A stretch of DNA of 64,000 bases from Gammaproteobacteria bacterium (GTDB lineage Bacteria; Pseudomonadota; Gammaproteobacteria; Pseudomonadales; Halieaceae), in the NCBI GenBank assembly GCA_030427085.1, contig JAUHXH010000002.1, forward strand, positions 248,001 to 312,000. Reading direction: 5' to 3'. A program made the position numbers and the translations under genes. Shown piece after piece: positions 7,115-15,510 of the stretch. The notes under the pieces were generated by a model, which had not been told where the DNA came from, made no database searches, and worked only from the letters and a program-made list of their open reading frames with translations. Within the stretch, counting starts at the first letter, position 1. Every line of letters begins with the position of its first letter.

Positions 7115-8450
7115 ATGTCCTCAGCGACAGCCCCCGCCCAATCGCAAAATAACGAATCCCCAGGCGCTCCATCTGCGTCGGACTGTATAAATTCCGCCCA
7201 TCGATGATCAGTGGCTCACGCAGCCGTTCCTTGATCAGTTCGAAATCCGGGGACCAGAAGGTCTTCCACTCGGTGCAGATCACCAGCGCATCGGCGTCTT
7301 CCAGTGCCTCGTGCTTGTCACGACACAACACCAGATCGTCCCGCTTGCCAAACATCGCCCGGCAGCTTTCCGTCGCCTCGGGATCGTAAGCCTGCACCTT
7401 GCCACCCAGCGACCAGACGTGTTCCATCAGATGGCAACTGGGCGCTTCGCGCATGTCGTCGGTATTGGGTTTGAAGGCCAGGCCCCACACGGCGATGGTT
7501 TTGCCGCGCAGGTCGCTGCCTAGCTGCTGTTCCACCCGTTGCCCCAGCACCGCTTTCTGGCGCTGGTTGGTGTCGTGCACAGCGGTGAGGATAGCGGCGC
7601 TCTGGCCGCGATCCAGCGCCAGGTGGCGCAGGGCGCGTACATCTTTGGGGAAGCAGGAGCCGCCGTAACCGGCGCCCGGGTAGATGAACTGGTAGCCGAT
7701 ACGCGGATCGGAGCCCATGCCGCGACGCACGTCCTCGATATCGGCGCCCACCGCTTCAGCCAGGTTGGCCATCTCGTTCATGAAGCTGATTTTGGTGGCC
7801 AGGATGGCGTTGGCGGCGTACTTGGTCATTTCCGCGCTGCGCGGGGTCATCGACATGATTTTGTCGTGCTGGCGGTTGAAGGCGCGGTAGATCTGGCGCA
7901 TTTCATCCAGTGCCTGCTCCGAGCGGGTACCGATGATGATGCGATCCGGGCGCTGGCAGTCCGCCACAGCGGAGCCTTCTTTCAGGAATTCCGGGTTGGA
8001 GACCACATCGAAAGGGATGTCCTCAGCGCGACCTTCCAGGGTGTCGCGCACCACTTCCTCCACCTGATCGGCCGTGCCCACCGGCACCGTGGACTTGGTA
8101 ACGATGACTTTACGCCGGTCCATGTGCTGGGCGATGGTGCGGGCCACCTGCAGTACGTATTTCAGATCGGCGGAGCCGTCTTCATCAGAGGGGGTGCCGA
8201 CGGCGATGAATAGATAGTCACTGGCGGCGATGGCCTGGGCGGCATTGTCAGTAAAGTGCAGCAGGTCTGAGTCCAGCCCGCTGCGTACCAGCACTTCCAG
8301 GCCGGGCTCGAAGATGGGCACCTCGCCGGCGCGCAGTCGCGCCACGCGGTCGCTGTCTACGTCCATGCAGGTAACGGTGTGGCCCACATCGGCGAATATG
8401 GCGGCCTGAACCAGGCCCACATAGCCGCTGCCGAAAATGCTGATATTCAT
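7113..8450 (-). CDS. ugd: UDP-glucose 6-dehydrogenase
   Basis: Oxidises UDP-glucose to UDP-glucuronate with two NAD+, supplying precursors for exopolysaccharide, capsule or LPS sugars; cytoplasmic. The 445-residue product opens with the NAD-binding GxGxxG loop (GSGYVG, residues 7-12). It contains the sugar-nucleotide recognition region SNPEFLKEG near 151-159 and the catalytic cysteine C266 in GGSCFPKD, followed by AFKPNTDDMREAPS in the C-terminal domain. GDP-mannose dehydrogenase is the close alternative, but these motifs fit UDP-glucose enzymes better. The start is the ATG at 8450, directly before the Rossmann fold; the open frame to 8624 is spurious. No polysaccharide genes adjoin it. Confidence 0.92.
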   Translation of the reverse strand: MNISIFGSGYVGLVQAAIFADVGHTVTCMDVDSDRVARLRAGEVPIFEPGLEVLVRSGLDSDLLHFTDNAAQAIAASDYLFIAVGTPSDEDGSADLKYVLQVARTIAQHMDRRKVIVTKSTVPVGTADQVEEVVRDTLEGRAEDIPFDVVSNPEFLKEGSAVADCQRPDRIIIGTRSEQALDEMRQIYRAFNRQHDKIMSMTPRSAEMTKYAANAILATKISFMNEMANLAEAVGADIEDVRRGMGSDPRIGYQFIYPGAGYGGSCFPKDVRALRHLALDRGQSAAILTAVHDTNQRQKAVLGQRVEQQLGSDLRGKTIAVWGLAFKPNTDDMREAPSCHLMEHVWSLGGKVQAYDPEATESCRAMFGKRDDLVLCRDKHEALEDADALVICTEWKTFWSPDFELIKERLREPLIIDGRNLYSPTQMERLGIRYFAIGRGLSLRT

Positions 8451-8559
8451 CGCGTCGAGTTTGTCCTTGCTGGGGAGGTGTACGAGTGCGAACCCAAGTC
8501 CGCAGTCGGCACTATGGCGGCATAGTCTGACAGAATTATGACAGAGCGTCCCGCAGCGT

Positions 8560-8602
8560 AAAAAACAGGCCCGTACTGGTAAGTGAGTACTCAGGAACGG
8601 GC
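8560..8602 (-). terminator. stem-loop with T run upstream of ugd, possible attenuator
   Basis: Read on the minus strand, GCCCGT and ACGGGC (8602-8597 and 8574-8569) form a 6-bp stem around a loop that itself contains the palindrome TGAGTACTCA, followed 3 bases later by six T (8565-8560). It lies 110 bases before the ugd ATG, so it could prematurely end the ugd transcript or block antisense reading from glyA. The stem is short. Confidence 0.35.
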
Positions 8603-8636
8603 TTGGTCGGTGGCTCCGCGCCAAGGCTGGTCACGC

Positions 8637-8665
8637 TTACCGCCAGCCGGGAATTGGGGTAAAAT
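8637..8665 (+). promoter_or_regulatory. probable glyA promoter
   Basis: TTACCG (8637-8642) and TAAAAT (8660-8665, 5 of 6) are separated by 17 bases, giving a transcript start near 8672 and a leader of about 47 bases. The -35 box is weak. Confidence 0.45.
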
Positions 8666-8718
8666 GCGCCGCTTTTCCGGGGGCGCCGTCCCCGCCAATC
8701 TTGCGCCAGGGGGTGACA

Positions 8719-9981
8719 ATGTTTGACCGCAACATGACCATCGAGGGTTTTGACGACGAGATTTTTACCGCCATCGGTGAAGAGGAGCGGCGTCAGGAAG
8801 AACATATCGAACTGATTGCCTCCGAAAACTACGCCAGCCCGCGGGTCATCCAGGCCCAGGGCACCGTCCTGACCAACAAGTACGCCGAAGGGTATCCCCG
8901 CAAGCGTTACTACGGCGGCTGCGAGTATGTAGACAAGGCCGAAGAACTGGCCATCGAGCGGGCCAAGGCGCTGTTCGGTGCCGACTACGCCAATGTTCAG
9001 CCCCACTCCGGCTCCCAGGCCAACTCTGCGGTGTACCAGGCACTGTGCAATCCGGGTGACACCGTACTGGGCATGAGCTTGGCCGACGGCGGCCACCTGA
9101 CTCACGGCGCCAAGCCCAACTTCTCCGGCAAGATGTACAACGCGGTGCAGTACGGCCTGAATGCGGAAACCGGTGAGGTCGATTACGATCAGGTGCAGGC
9201 GCTGGCCCTGGAGCACAAGCCGAAAATGATCGTGGCTGGTTTCTCCGCCTACTCTCAGGTGATGGATTGGCAGCGTTTCCGCGACATCGCCGACATGGTG
9301 GGTGCCTACCTGATGGTAGACATGGCCCACGTGGCTGGCCTGATCGCCGCGGGCGTTTACCCCAACCCGGTGCCGGTGGCGGATGTGGTGACGTCCACTA
9401 CCCACAAAACCCTGCGCGGCCCGCGCGGCGGTCTGATCCTGGCTCGCGCCAACGAGGAACTGGAGAAGAAGTTCAACTCTGCGGTATTCCCAGGCGGCCA
9501 GGGCGGCCCGCTGATGCACGTGATCGCAGCTAAGGCGGTGGCCTTCAAGGAGGCCCAGAGTCCCGACTTCGTGGACTACCAGAAGCAGGTAGTAGCCAAC
9601 GCCAAGGCGATGGCGGCAACCTTCATAGAGCGTGGTATTAACATTGTTTCCGGCGGCACCGAAAATCACCTGATGCTGGTGGACCTGATCGGCAAGCCCT
9701 ACACCGGTAAGGACGCCGATGCGGCTTTGGGTGAAGCCAACATCACAGTGAACAAGAACGCCGTGCCCAACGATCCGCGTTCGCCGTTCATTACCTCCGG
9801 CTTGCGGGTTGGTACACCGGCTATCACCACGCGCGGATTCGGTGTGGAAGAGACTGTACAGCTCACTGGCTGGATGTGTGATGTGCTGGAGTCACTGGAA
9901 AACGGCACCGCCGACAGCGTAATTGCCGAGGTGAAAGCTAAAGTGCTGGAAATCTGCCAGCGTTTCCCCGTTTACCAGTAA
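8719..9981 (+). CDS. glyA: serine hydroxymethyltransferase
   Basis: A PLP enzyme that interconverts serine and glycine while charging tetrahydrofolate with a one-carbon unit; cytoplasmic homodimer. The 420-residue length is typical. Visible are the folate and substrate region [10 protein letters not shown] (31-40), the YGGCEYVD loop near 65-72, the cofactor-binding HSGSQAN near 96-102, DMAHVAGL near 201-208, and the PLP-lysine K230 in [12 protein letters not shown]. The start is the ATG at 8719 after a G-rich tract; an in-frame TTG at 8701 is possible but lacks support. It is monocistronic and ends at a strong stem-loop. Confidence 0.97.
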   Translation: MFDRNMTIEGFDDEIFTAIGEEERRQEEHIELIASENYASPRVIQAQGTVLTNKYAEGYPRKRYYGGCEYVDKAEELAIERAKALFGADYANVQPHSGSQANSAVYQALCNPGDTVLGMSLADGGHLTHGAKPNFSGKMYNAVQYGLNAETGEVDYDQVQALALEHKPKMIVAGFSAYSQVMDWQRFRDIADMVGAYLMVDMAHVAGLIAAGVYPNPVPVADVVTSTTHKTLRGPRGGLILARANEELEKKFNSAVFPGGQGGPLMHVIAAKAVAFKEAQSPDFVDYQKQVVANAKAMAATFIERGINIVSGGTENHLMLVDLIGKPYTGKDADAALGEANITVNKNAVPNDPRSPFITSGLRVGTPAITTRGFGVEETVQLTGWMCDVLESLENGTADSVIAEVKAKVLEICQRFPVYQ

Positions 9982-9988
9982 TCCTTTC

Positions 9989-10020
9989 CGGGCTTCCGGT
10001 GCAGTGTATCCGGAGGCCCG
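9989..10020 (+). terminator. stem-loop after glyA
   Basis: An 11-bp stem CGGGCTTCCGG/CCGGAGGCCCG, paired throughout with one G-U, closes a 10-nt loop 7 bases after the glyA stop. The following sequence is C/T-rich rather than a pure T run, so termination efficiency is uncertain. Confidence 0.6.
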
Positions 10021-10069
10021 CCCCCTTTCCCCGCCTTAAAGTCCTGACCACCCGGTGTTTTTAACCGTG

Positions 10070-10109
10070 TTGTCATCGACTCGCCCTCCCTCTGTCATAA
10101 GTCTTGAAT
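10070..10109 (+). promoter_or_regulatory. Pho box (PhoB half-sites at 11-bp spacing)
   Basis: Against the PhoB half-site CTGTCAT, the sequence shows TTGTCAT at 10070 (6 of 7), a poor site at 10081 (3 of 7), CTGTCAT at 10092 (7 of 7) and CTTGAAT at 10103 (4 of 7), all exactly in 11-bp phase. It lies about 100 bases before a TonB receptor gene that is followed by a PhoD phosphatase gene, which supports phosphate-starvation control. Confidence 0.65.
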
Positions 10110-10211
10110 AGCCTCCTTCTGTCCCGAATTGCCCGCCAGAGGCAATCGGGACCTATTGCCACCAACAATTCAATCGCAAGCCGGAGCCTGCTCCGGCGTA
10201 GGGAACCGCCA

Positions 10212-12560
10212 ATGTCAGATTTTACTCGCCTTGTTCTTCCCGCCGCGGTCGCCGCCGTGGTCTCTACCCCAGCCAGCGCCCAGACTGAACTGGAAGAGGT
10301 ATTGGTTACCTCGCAGCGCGTCGCTTACGCCAACTCGGAAGTGAGCGCCGAGATGTTGGAGCGGGTTTCACCCATCTCATCGCCGTTGGACGCCGTTGCG
10401 ACCTTGCCGGGGGTATTGATCGGGGAGGGGGATCAATACGGTGGTGATGACTGGTCCACCTTCATCTCCATGCGCGGCTTTCAGTCCAACCTGGACGAGC
10501 AACAAATTGGCATGACGGTAGACGGCATTCCCAACGGCAACTCGAACTATGGTGGCGGCGCGAAAGCCAACCGCTACATCGATACGCCCAACCTGAGAAC
10601 GGTGCGTGTGTCGCAGGGCACTGCCGATATCAGTTCGCGTTCCAATGAAGCACTGGGCGGAACGCTGGATTTTGTCAGTGACAATCCGCTGGAAGAGTTC
10701 CGTGTACGGGTAATGGCCACCGGCGGTGAGCATGACGCCCAGAAGTACTACCTGCGTCTGGACAGCGGACGTGTGCTGGGAGATACCACCACGGCCTGGG
10801 TGAGTTACTCAACTTCCGACACCAAAACCTGGATCGACGAGAGCGGCGAATCGAATCGCGACCACGCCGCCGCCAAGTTCATCACTGATTTTGAAGCCGT
10901 CACCCTGACCGGTTATATCGCCTGGGATGACGTTCACGAGGACAACTACCAGCGCGTTTCGCTGGCACAGTTCGAAGAAGATCCTACCTGGGACCGCCTC
11001 ACCGGTGAATGGACCGGTATTCCCTACGTTGATCAGGTATTTCGCCCCGGCTGGTCTACCCTGCGGGAAAACACCCTTGCTTACCTGAAACTGGACTTCG
11101 ATACCGGGCCGGTGGACTGGAAATTCAACACCTACTGGCACGACAACGAAGGGCGTGGTGACTGGTTGCCTCCCTACCTGGTGGATCTGGTTGACGATCA
11201 GGGTGGCCCCGAGTCGGAGTTGAATTTCTCCGGCATTGGTGGCCTGAACGGTGGCGCGCCGGTTGGTTCCATCTTTTTCGTTGATGCGGCGGGGGTTTCT
11301 CTGTCGCCAACGCCGGGCTGTGAAAGCAGCATCACCTTCCCCTATGGCGGTGCTGGTCCGCAGTCTGATCCCGCCTGCTATCCCGCGGATGCCATTCCAG
11401 TTGGCTCGTATCGCCACACTAACTACTGGAAAGAGCGCGCCGGATTTAACGCCGATGTTGAGTGGACCATGGAGTTGGGCGCCGACACGCTGAACACACT
11501 CGCCGCCGGCCTGTGGTGGGAGGACTATAACCGCGACGAAACGCGGACCTGGCACAAGGTGGTCGATTCTCGCGTGGGCATGAATTTCGAGAGTGAGCCC
11601 TACTGGACTCAGTACAACCGCAGTTACAACGTTGACACCCTCATGTACTACATCGAGGATCGTCTGGAATGGGGCATGTTCAGTTTCAATCTGGGTGTTA
11701 AACAATTCCAGGTGGAACTTGAACGGCAGGATAATTTCGCCGGCACCACGTCTGACCCGGTGAATTCCGACTCCGATCCCCTGCTGTCGGCCGGTGTGGT
11801 GGTTAATCTTCCCTGGATGGACGAGCTTTCCGTTTTCGCCGGTTATGCCGAAAACTTTGCCGCGATCAAGGATGAGGTGCTGGAGCGAGAGGCGTCGGCA
11901 CTCAGCGATGTCCAGCCGGAAACCGCAGAGAACTTCGACATTGGGCTGCGCTACGCGGGTGACACCATCCACGCCACGCTCACTTACTACACTATCGAAT
12001 TCGATAATCGCCTGACCTTTATTGCCCCCGACAGCCCGGCTGGAATCGACTACACCATCGGCACCAACGGCACCTACATCAATGTGGGTGGCGTGGATTC
12101 CGCCGGTGTCGAGTTGGCGGCAACTTGGCGGATGTCAGACAACTTCAGTGTGTACGGGTCCTTCACCGACAATGACTCTGAATATCTGGGTATTGGCGAC
12201 TCTGTGCTTGAAGAGTCGCTGGGGTTGTTTGCGGGCAACACCGTGGCGGGCTCCGCTGAGCAAATGGCGGCACTGTCCCTGGACTGGCAGTACAGCGCAT
12301 TCCGTGCGGGTCTGACTGCGCGCTGGGTTGGTGAGCGCATGATCAATGCCGCCAATACCCAGGTTGCGCCCGACTACACTGTGGCAGATGTGTATCTGGG
12401 TATGGGTGGCGGTGATCTCACGGATTACCTGCGCGGCGTAGACCTGGCCATAGTGGTCAGCAATCTCGCCGATGAGGAATACCTGGGGGGGATCTCGGGT
12501 GGCGCGGCCTGGATCGGTCCGGGTCGTACCACCTCGCTGACGCTCACGGTAGACTTCTAG
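10212..12560 (+). CDS. TonB-dependent outer-membrane receptor, probably phosphate-regulated
   Basis: A 782-residue outer-membrane receptor. A signal peptide spans about residues 1-24, and the mature start holds a TonB box-like EEVLVTSQR near residues 29-37. A plug domain follows (about 45-160, with FISMRGFQ and the conserved GGTLDFVSDNP), then a 22-strand-type barrel ending in the aromatic C-terminal TLTVDF. The start is ATG 10212; the frame runs back to 10104 without a signal peptide. The substrate is not readable from sequence, but the Pho box upstream and PhoD downstream suggest an organophosphate or phosphorus-rich ligand. Iron-siderophore uptake is the default alternative. Confidence 0.88.
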   Translation: MSDFTRLVLPAAVAAVVSTPASAQTELEEVLVTSQRVAYANSEVSAEMLERVSPISSPLDAVATLPGVLIGEGDQYGGDDWSTFISMRGFQSNLDEQQIGMTVDGIPNGNSNYGGGAKANRYIDTPNLRTVRVSQGTADISSRSNEALGGTLDFVSDNPLEEFRVRVMATGGEHDAQKYYLRLDSGRVLGDTTTAWVSYSTSDTKTWIDESGESNRDHAAAKFITDFEAVTLTGYIAWDDVHEDNYQRVSLAQFEEDPTWDRLTGEWTGIPYVDQVFRPGWSTLRENTLAYLKLDFDTGPVDWKFNTYWHDNEGRGDWLPPYLVDLVDDQGGPESELNFSGIGGLNGGAPVGSIFFVDAAGVSLSPTPGCESSITFPYGGAGPQSDPACYPADAIPVGSYRHTNYWKERAGFNADVEWTMELGADTLNTLAAGLWWEDYNRDETRTWHKVVDSRVGMNFESEPYWTQYNRSYNVDTLMYYIEDRLEWGMFSFNLGVKQFQVELERQDNFAGTTSDPVNSDSDPLLSAGVVVNLPWMDELSVFAGYAENFAAIKDEVLEREASALSDVQPETAENFDIGLRYAGDTIHATLTYYTIEFDNRLTFIAPDSPAGIDYTIGTNGTYINVGGVDSAGVELAATWRMSDNFSVYGSFTDNDSEYLGIGDSVLEESLGLFAGNTVAGSAEQMAALSLDWQYSAFRAGLTARWVGERMINAANTQVAPDYTVADVYLGMGGGDLTDYLRGVDLAIVVSNLADEEYLGGISGGAAWIGPGRTTSLTLTVDF

Positions 12561-12571
12561 ACCCTACCGCC

Positions 12572-12606
12572 AAGCGCGAGCACGTTTTGCGGTGCTCGCG
12601 CTTTTT
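12572..12606 (+). terminator. intrinsic terminator between the TonB receptor and phoD
   Basis: A perfect 10-bp stem GCGCGAGCAC/GTGCTCGCGC (12574-12583 and 12592-12601) with an 8-nt loop is followed by five T. It lies in the 67-base gap before phoD, so phoD is either expressed by read-through at a lower level or from its own promoter. Confidence 0.88.
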
Positions 12607-12627
12607 CAATGCTAACGAGGGGCGACG

Positions 12628-14313
12628 ATGAGCCTGAAAATAAAAAGACGCGAGGCAGTAGCCGGCTTATCGGCCAGTGCATTGCTGCCACTGGTGGGTT
12701 GCAGTTCGGTACAAAAGCCGGACGGTGGGGATGAACGCCGATTTGCACACGGTGTTGCCAGTGGTGACCCGGCTCATGACAGTGTGGTGTTGTGGACCCG
12801 CGTTTCCGTGTCGGATGACGAGGCGCGCGGCGAATGGGAACTGGCAGAGGATGACGGATTCTCCGTCGTCGTACGTCGCGGAAGTTTTATCACCCATCGT
12901 GAACGTGATCTCACAGTTAAAGTGGTTGCGGATGGCCTGCGTCCGGGTACACGCTATTTCTATCGCTTCATCAGTGGCGGACAAACATCACCGGTTGGAC
13001 GCACTCTCACCCTGCCCGTCGGTGAACTGGCGCAGCTCGGTCTGGCGCTGGCGTCCTGCTCCAATTACCCGTTCGGCTACTTCAACGCCTATGAGTCGAT
13101 CGCACTCGACCCGGAAGTGGATGTGGTGGTTCACCTGGGCGATTACATTTACGAATACGGCCCGGATGGCTACGGCGGCAAGCGAGGTGCCGAGTTGGAT
13201 CGAGAACACCAGCCGCCGTCAGAAATTTATTCCCTGCAGGACTATCGAACACGCCACGCGCAATACAAGAGTGACGCGCAATCTCAAAAAATGCACGCCG
13301 CCCATCCTCTGATCGCCATCTGGGATGATCATGAGTCCACCAATAACCCGTGGATGCACGGTGCCGAAAATCATCAGGACGATGAGGGTGATTGGCATGC
13401 GCGGCGCGCCGCATCCCTGCAGGCGTATTACGAGTGGATGCCGGTGCGCGATCCGCAGTTACCTGCGCAGCGCAAACAATACTGGCGTCACTTCCAGTTT
13501 GGGAACCTAGCCAGTCTGGTGACATTGGAGACTCGCCACACAGGCCGCTCGGAACAGGTGGAGTATGGCGATCACCCCGAGGCCCTGGAGTCGGCTGACA
13601 ATGCCCGCGCCTTTATGCAGCAGGTGGTTGGCGCGCCAAACCGGAATATGCTGGCACCCGAGATGGAGGCTTTCCTCGACGGTGCGCTGCGTGAATCCGT
13701 TGCGGCGGGCCGCCCCTGGCGCATGATTGGCAACCAGATTCCCATGGCGCGCACGCAAACGCCACGGATCGACGAAGAGGTGCTGGCGGCTCTCGATCTA
13801 CCGGCCTCAGAGCCCTTGCCGGACAGTTTTACCGCCTTCCGCAAGCGCGGGGACCTGGGTTTGCCGCTCTACCTTGATCCCTGGGATGGCTATCCCTGGG
13901 CGCGGGAAAAGTTTTATCGTTTGTGCCGACAGGCTCAGGTATCTGATTTGTTGGTTCTCACCGGTGACAGCCACAGCTTCTGGCAGAATCAGTTATTTGC
14001 CGACGATGGTACGGCGATGGGTGTAGAGATCGGTACGACGGGCGTCACCTCCCCGGGGGATTTTGTCGACTTTGGGCCGAAAGCGGCGGAGGCGCTGGAC
14101 CGCAGTCTGGTGCGCTCCAATCGGGAAATCCTTTGGACCGAGGGCCGCACGCACGGTTATGTGCGCATCGTACTCAGGCCGGAATGGGCGAGTGTGACCT
14201 ATATCGGCGTGTCGTCGATCGACTCCACGCAATACAAACCGAAGGCCTTGCGTCAGTTGCGTTTGCGGCCCGATGGTGAGGGCAGTTTGCGCTACAGTAC
14301 GGTGAGTACCTGA
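12628..14313 (+). CDS. phoD: alkaline phosphatase D (PhoD family)
   Basis: PhoD enzymes are exported phosphodiesterases/phosphomonoesterases using calcium and iron. The 561-residue product has a twin-arginine start (KIKRREAVAGL) and a lipobox-like LVGC with C25, so it may be a Tat-exported lipoprotein. The N-terminal fibronectin-like domain (about 35-130) is followed by the phosphatase domain: the conserved cysteine region LASCSNYPFGYFNAY near 140-155, HLGDYIYEYG near 170-179, IWDDHESTNN near 231-240, and GDSHSFWQNQ near 449-458. It follows a TonB receptor under a Pho box. The stop is 6 bases from the convergent AraC gene. Confidence 0.92.
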   Translation: MSLKIKRREAVAGLSASALLPLVGCSSVQKPDGGDERRFAHGVASGDPAHDSVVLWTRVSVSDDEARGEWELAEDDGFSVVVRRGSFITHRERDLTVKVVADGLRPGTRYFYRFISGGQTSPVGRTLTLPVGELAQLGLALASCSNYPFGYFNAYESIALDPEVDVVVHLGDYIYEYGPDGYGGKRGAELDREHQPPSEIYSLQDYRTRHAQYKSDAQSQKMHAAHPLIAIWDDHESTNNPWMHGAENHQDDEGDWHARRAASLQAYYEWMPVRDPQLPAQRKQYWRHFQFGNLASLVTLETRHTGRSEQVEYGDHPEALESADNARAFMQQVVGAPNRNMLAPEMEAFLDGALRESVAAGRPWRMIGNQIPMARTQTPRIDEEVLAALDLPASEPLPDSFTAFRKRGDLGLPLYLDPWDGYPWAREKFYRLCRQAQVSDLLVLTGDSHSFWQNQLFADDGTAMGVEIGTTGVTSPGDFVDFGPKAAEALDRSLVRSNREILWTEGRTHGYVRIVLRPEWASVTYIGVSSIDSTQYKPKALRQLRLRPDGEGSLRYSTVST

Positions 14314-14319
14314 CGGGCA

Positions 14320-15399
14320 CTAGGTAGTGGTGTCGTTGTCATCCACCGCAGGGTTCGGTGCGGACTGCAAGCTGGCGCGATAGTCACCCGGCGCCTGACC
14401 GGTCCAGCGTTTAAAGGCGCGGTTGAAAGCGCTGGGCTCTGAAAACCCGAGCATATAGGCGATCTGGCTGACTGGCGTGTTCAGGCATTCCAGATGGTAA
14501 ACGGCCATGTCGCGCCGCACACTTTCCTTGATCTCTGAAAATGCGCTGCCTTCGGCTTTGAGGTGGCGGCGCACAGTGTCTTCGCTGCGATTAAGACGCG
14601 CGGCGATATCGCCAAGGGTTATATCCTCGCCCTCATCCACTGCCTGCACCATGCGGCGAATTTGTGCGGTCAAACTCTGGTCTACCCGCTGCACGCTCAT
14701 CAGGTGTGGCAGGTTGGCGACGAAATCGGGCACGTGTTCCGGCGGCTGCACGATGGGCATGTCCAGATAGCGTCGGTTAAATACGATGCAGTTCTCGTGG
14801 TGATCGAAATAGTGCCGCGCCGGGAACATGTCGTAGTAGTCGTCCGGGTCCGCGGGTTTGTGGAAGGTGAAGTACAGGCGGTCGAGCAGTAGCGGTTTAC
14901 CGATCATCCAACTCGCCAGGCGCAGCATCAAAAACATTTCCCAGGTGGCGAAGCTACTGCGATCCACATCGTCATCTCGCAGAAAGCTGGTGGCTACCCG
15001 TACCTCATCACCTACCACACTCAAGGTGGTGCGCTGGTCTTCGTGGACCAGGCGCCAGAATCGTATCCAGCGCTTGAAGGCCTCACCCAGGGTGCGGCTG
15101 GTGATGCTGCTGTGAATCCACATTTCCAGGCCGCCGGGTGGTGTGGGTCGCTGGAGAAAGCCGAGGGTCTCGTCGCGCAGGTCATGACTGATCTGTGCGA
15201 TCAGGTTACCCAGTTTGCTGATGGGGAAGCGACCATCTTCGCGCTCAAGTAATTCGGGGTCTTCGCCCACTTTTAGCAGCAATTGTGCGGTGGATAATCC
15301 GCGTGCCCGATAGCCTTCCATAAAGGCAATCGCGGTGCTGATGTGCAGTGTTGTGCGGTGGCTCACGGTGGTATCTGTCGCTCCCGAAGGTAGAAGCAC
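14320..15399 (-). CDS. AraC-family transcriptional regulator
   Basis: A 359-residue regulator. The N-terminal two-thirds (about 25-215) resemble the arabinose-binding-type sensor domain of OruR/ArgR-like AraC proteins (GLSTAQLL..., HDLRDETLGFL). The C-terminal part (about 240-345) has the two helix-turn-helix motifs, with DIAARLNRSEDTVRRHL and the hallmark GFSEPSAFNRAFKRWTG near 318-334. It is divergent from two acyl-CoA dehydrogenases, a TonB receptor and an acyl-CoA ligase, and 21-bp-spaced direct repeats lie in the shared promoter region. It probably controls that cluster in response to a substrate or its CoA thioester; this is inference. Confidence 0.9.
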   Translation of the reverse strand: MLLPSGATDTTVSHRTTLHISTAIAFMEGYRARGLSTAQLLLKVGEDPELLEREDGRFPISKLGNLIAQISHDLRDETLGFLQRPTPPGGLEMWIHSSITSRTLGEAFKRWIRFWRLVHEDQRTTLSVVGDEVRVATSFLRDDDVDRSSFATWEMFLMLRLASWMIGKPLLLDRLYFTFHKPADPDDYYDMFPARHYFDHHENCIVFNRRYLDMPIVQPPEHVPDFVANLPHLMSVQRVDQSLTAQIRRMVQAVDEGEDITLGDIAARLNRSEDTVRRHLKAEGSAFSEIKESVRRDMAVYHLECLNTPVSQIAYMLGFSEPSAFNRAFKRWTGQAPGDYRASLQSAPNPAVDDNDTTT

Positions 15400-15422
15400 G
15401 CTATAGCATTGTGCCGGTCTCG

Positions 15423-15453
15423 GTCAATCGATCGCCGGAAAGTGTCAATGGAT
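15423..15453. promoter_or_regulatory. direct repeats, candidate AraC operator
   Basis: GTCAATCGAT (15423-15432) and GTCAATGGAT (15444-15453) repeat with a 21-bp period, two helical turns, in the gap between the divergent regulator and dehydrogenase genes. AraC-type activators bind paired half-sites with this spacing. Confidence 0.5.
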
Positions 15454-15510
15454 TTGCGCGAGGGGTGGGCATACTGATCGCATTATAAATATCACAGTGA
15501 ACCCGCAACT

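Noticed and set aside
8666-8718. glycine riboswitch before glyA
   Set aside because: The leader is only about 50 bases, too short for the aptamer, and no characteristic core was seen.
8536-9669. 377-codon frame antisense to glyA
   Set aside because: It mirrors the glyA coding pattern and has no plausible start context or motifs.
10809-11972. 387-codon frame antisense to the first TonB receptor
   Set aside because: Same reason: the receptor frame has a signal peptide, TonB box and barrel, the antisense frame has none.
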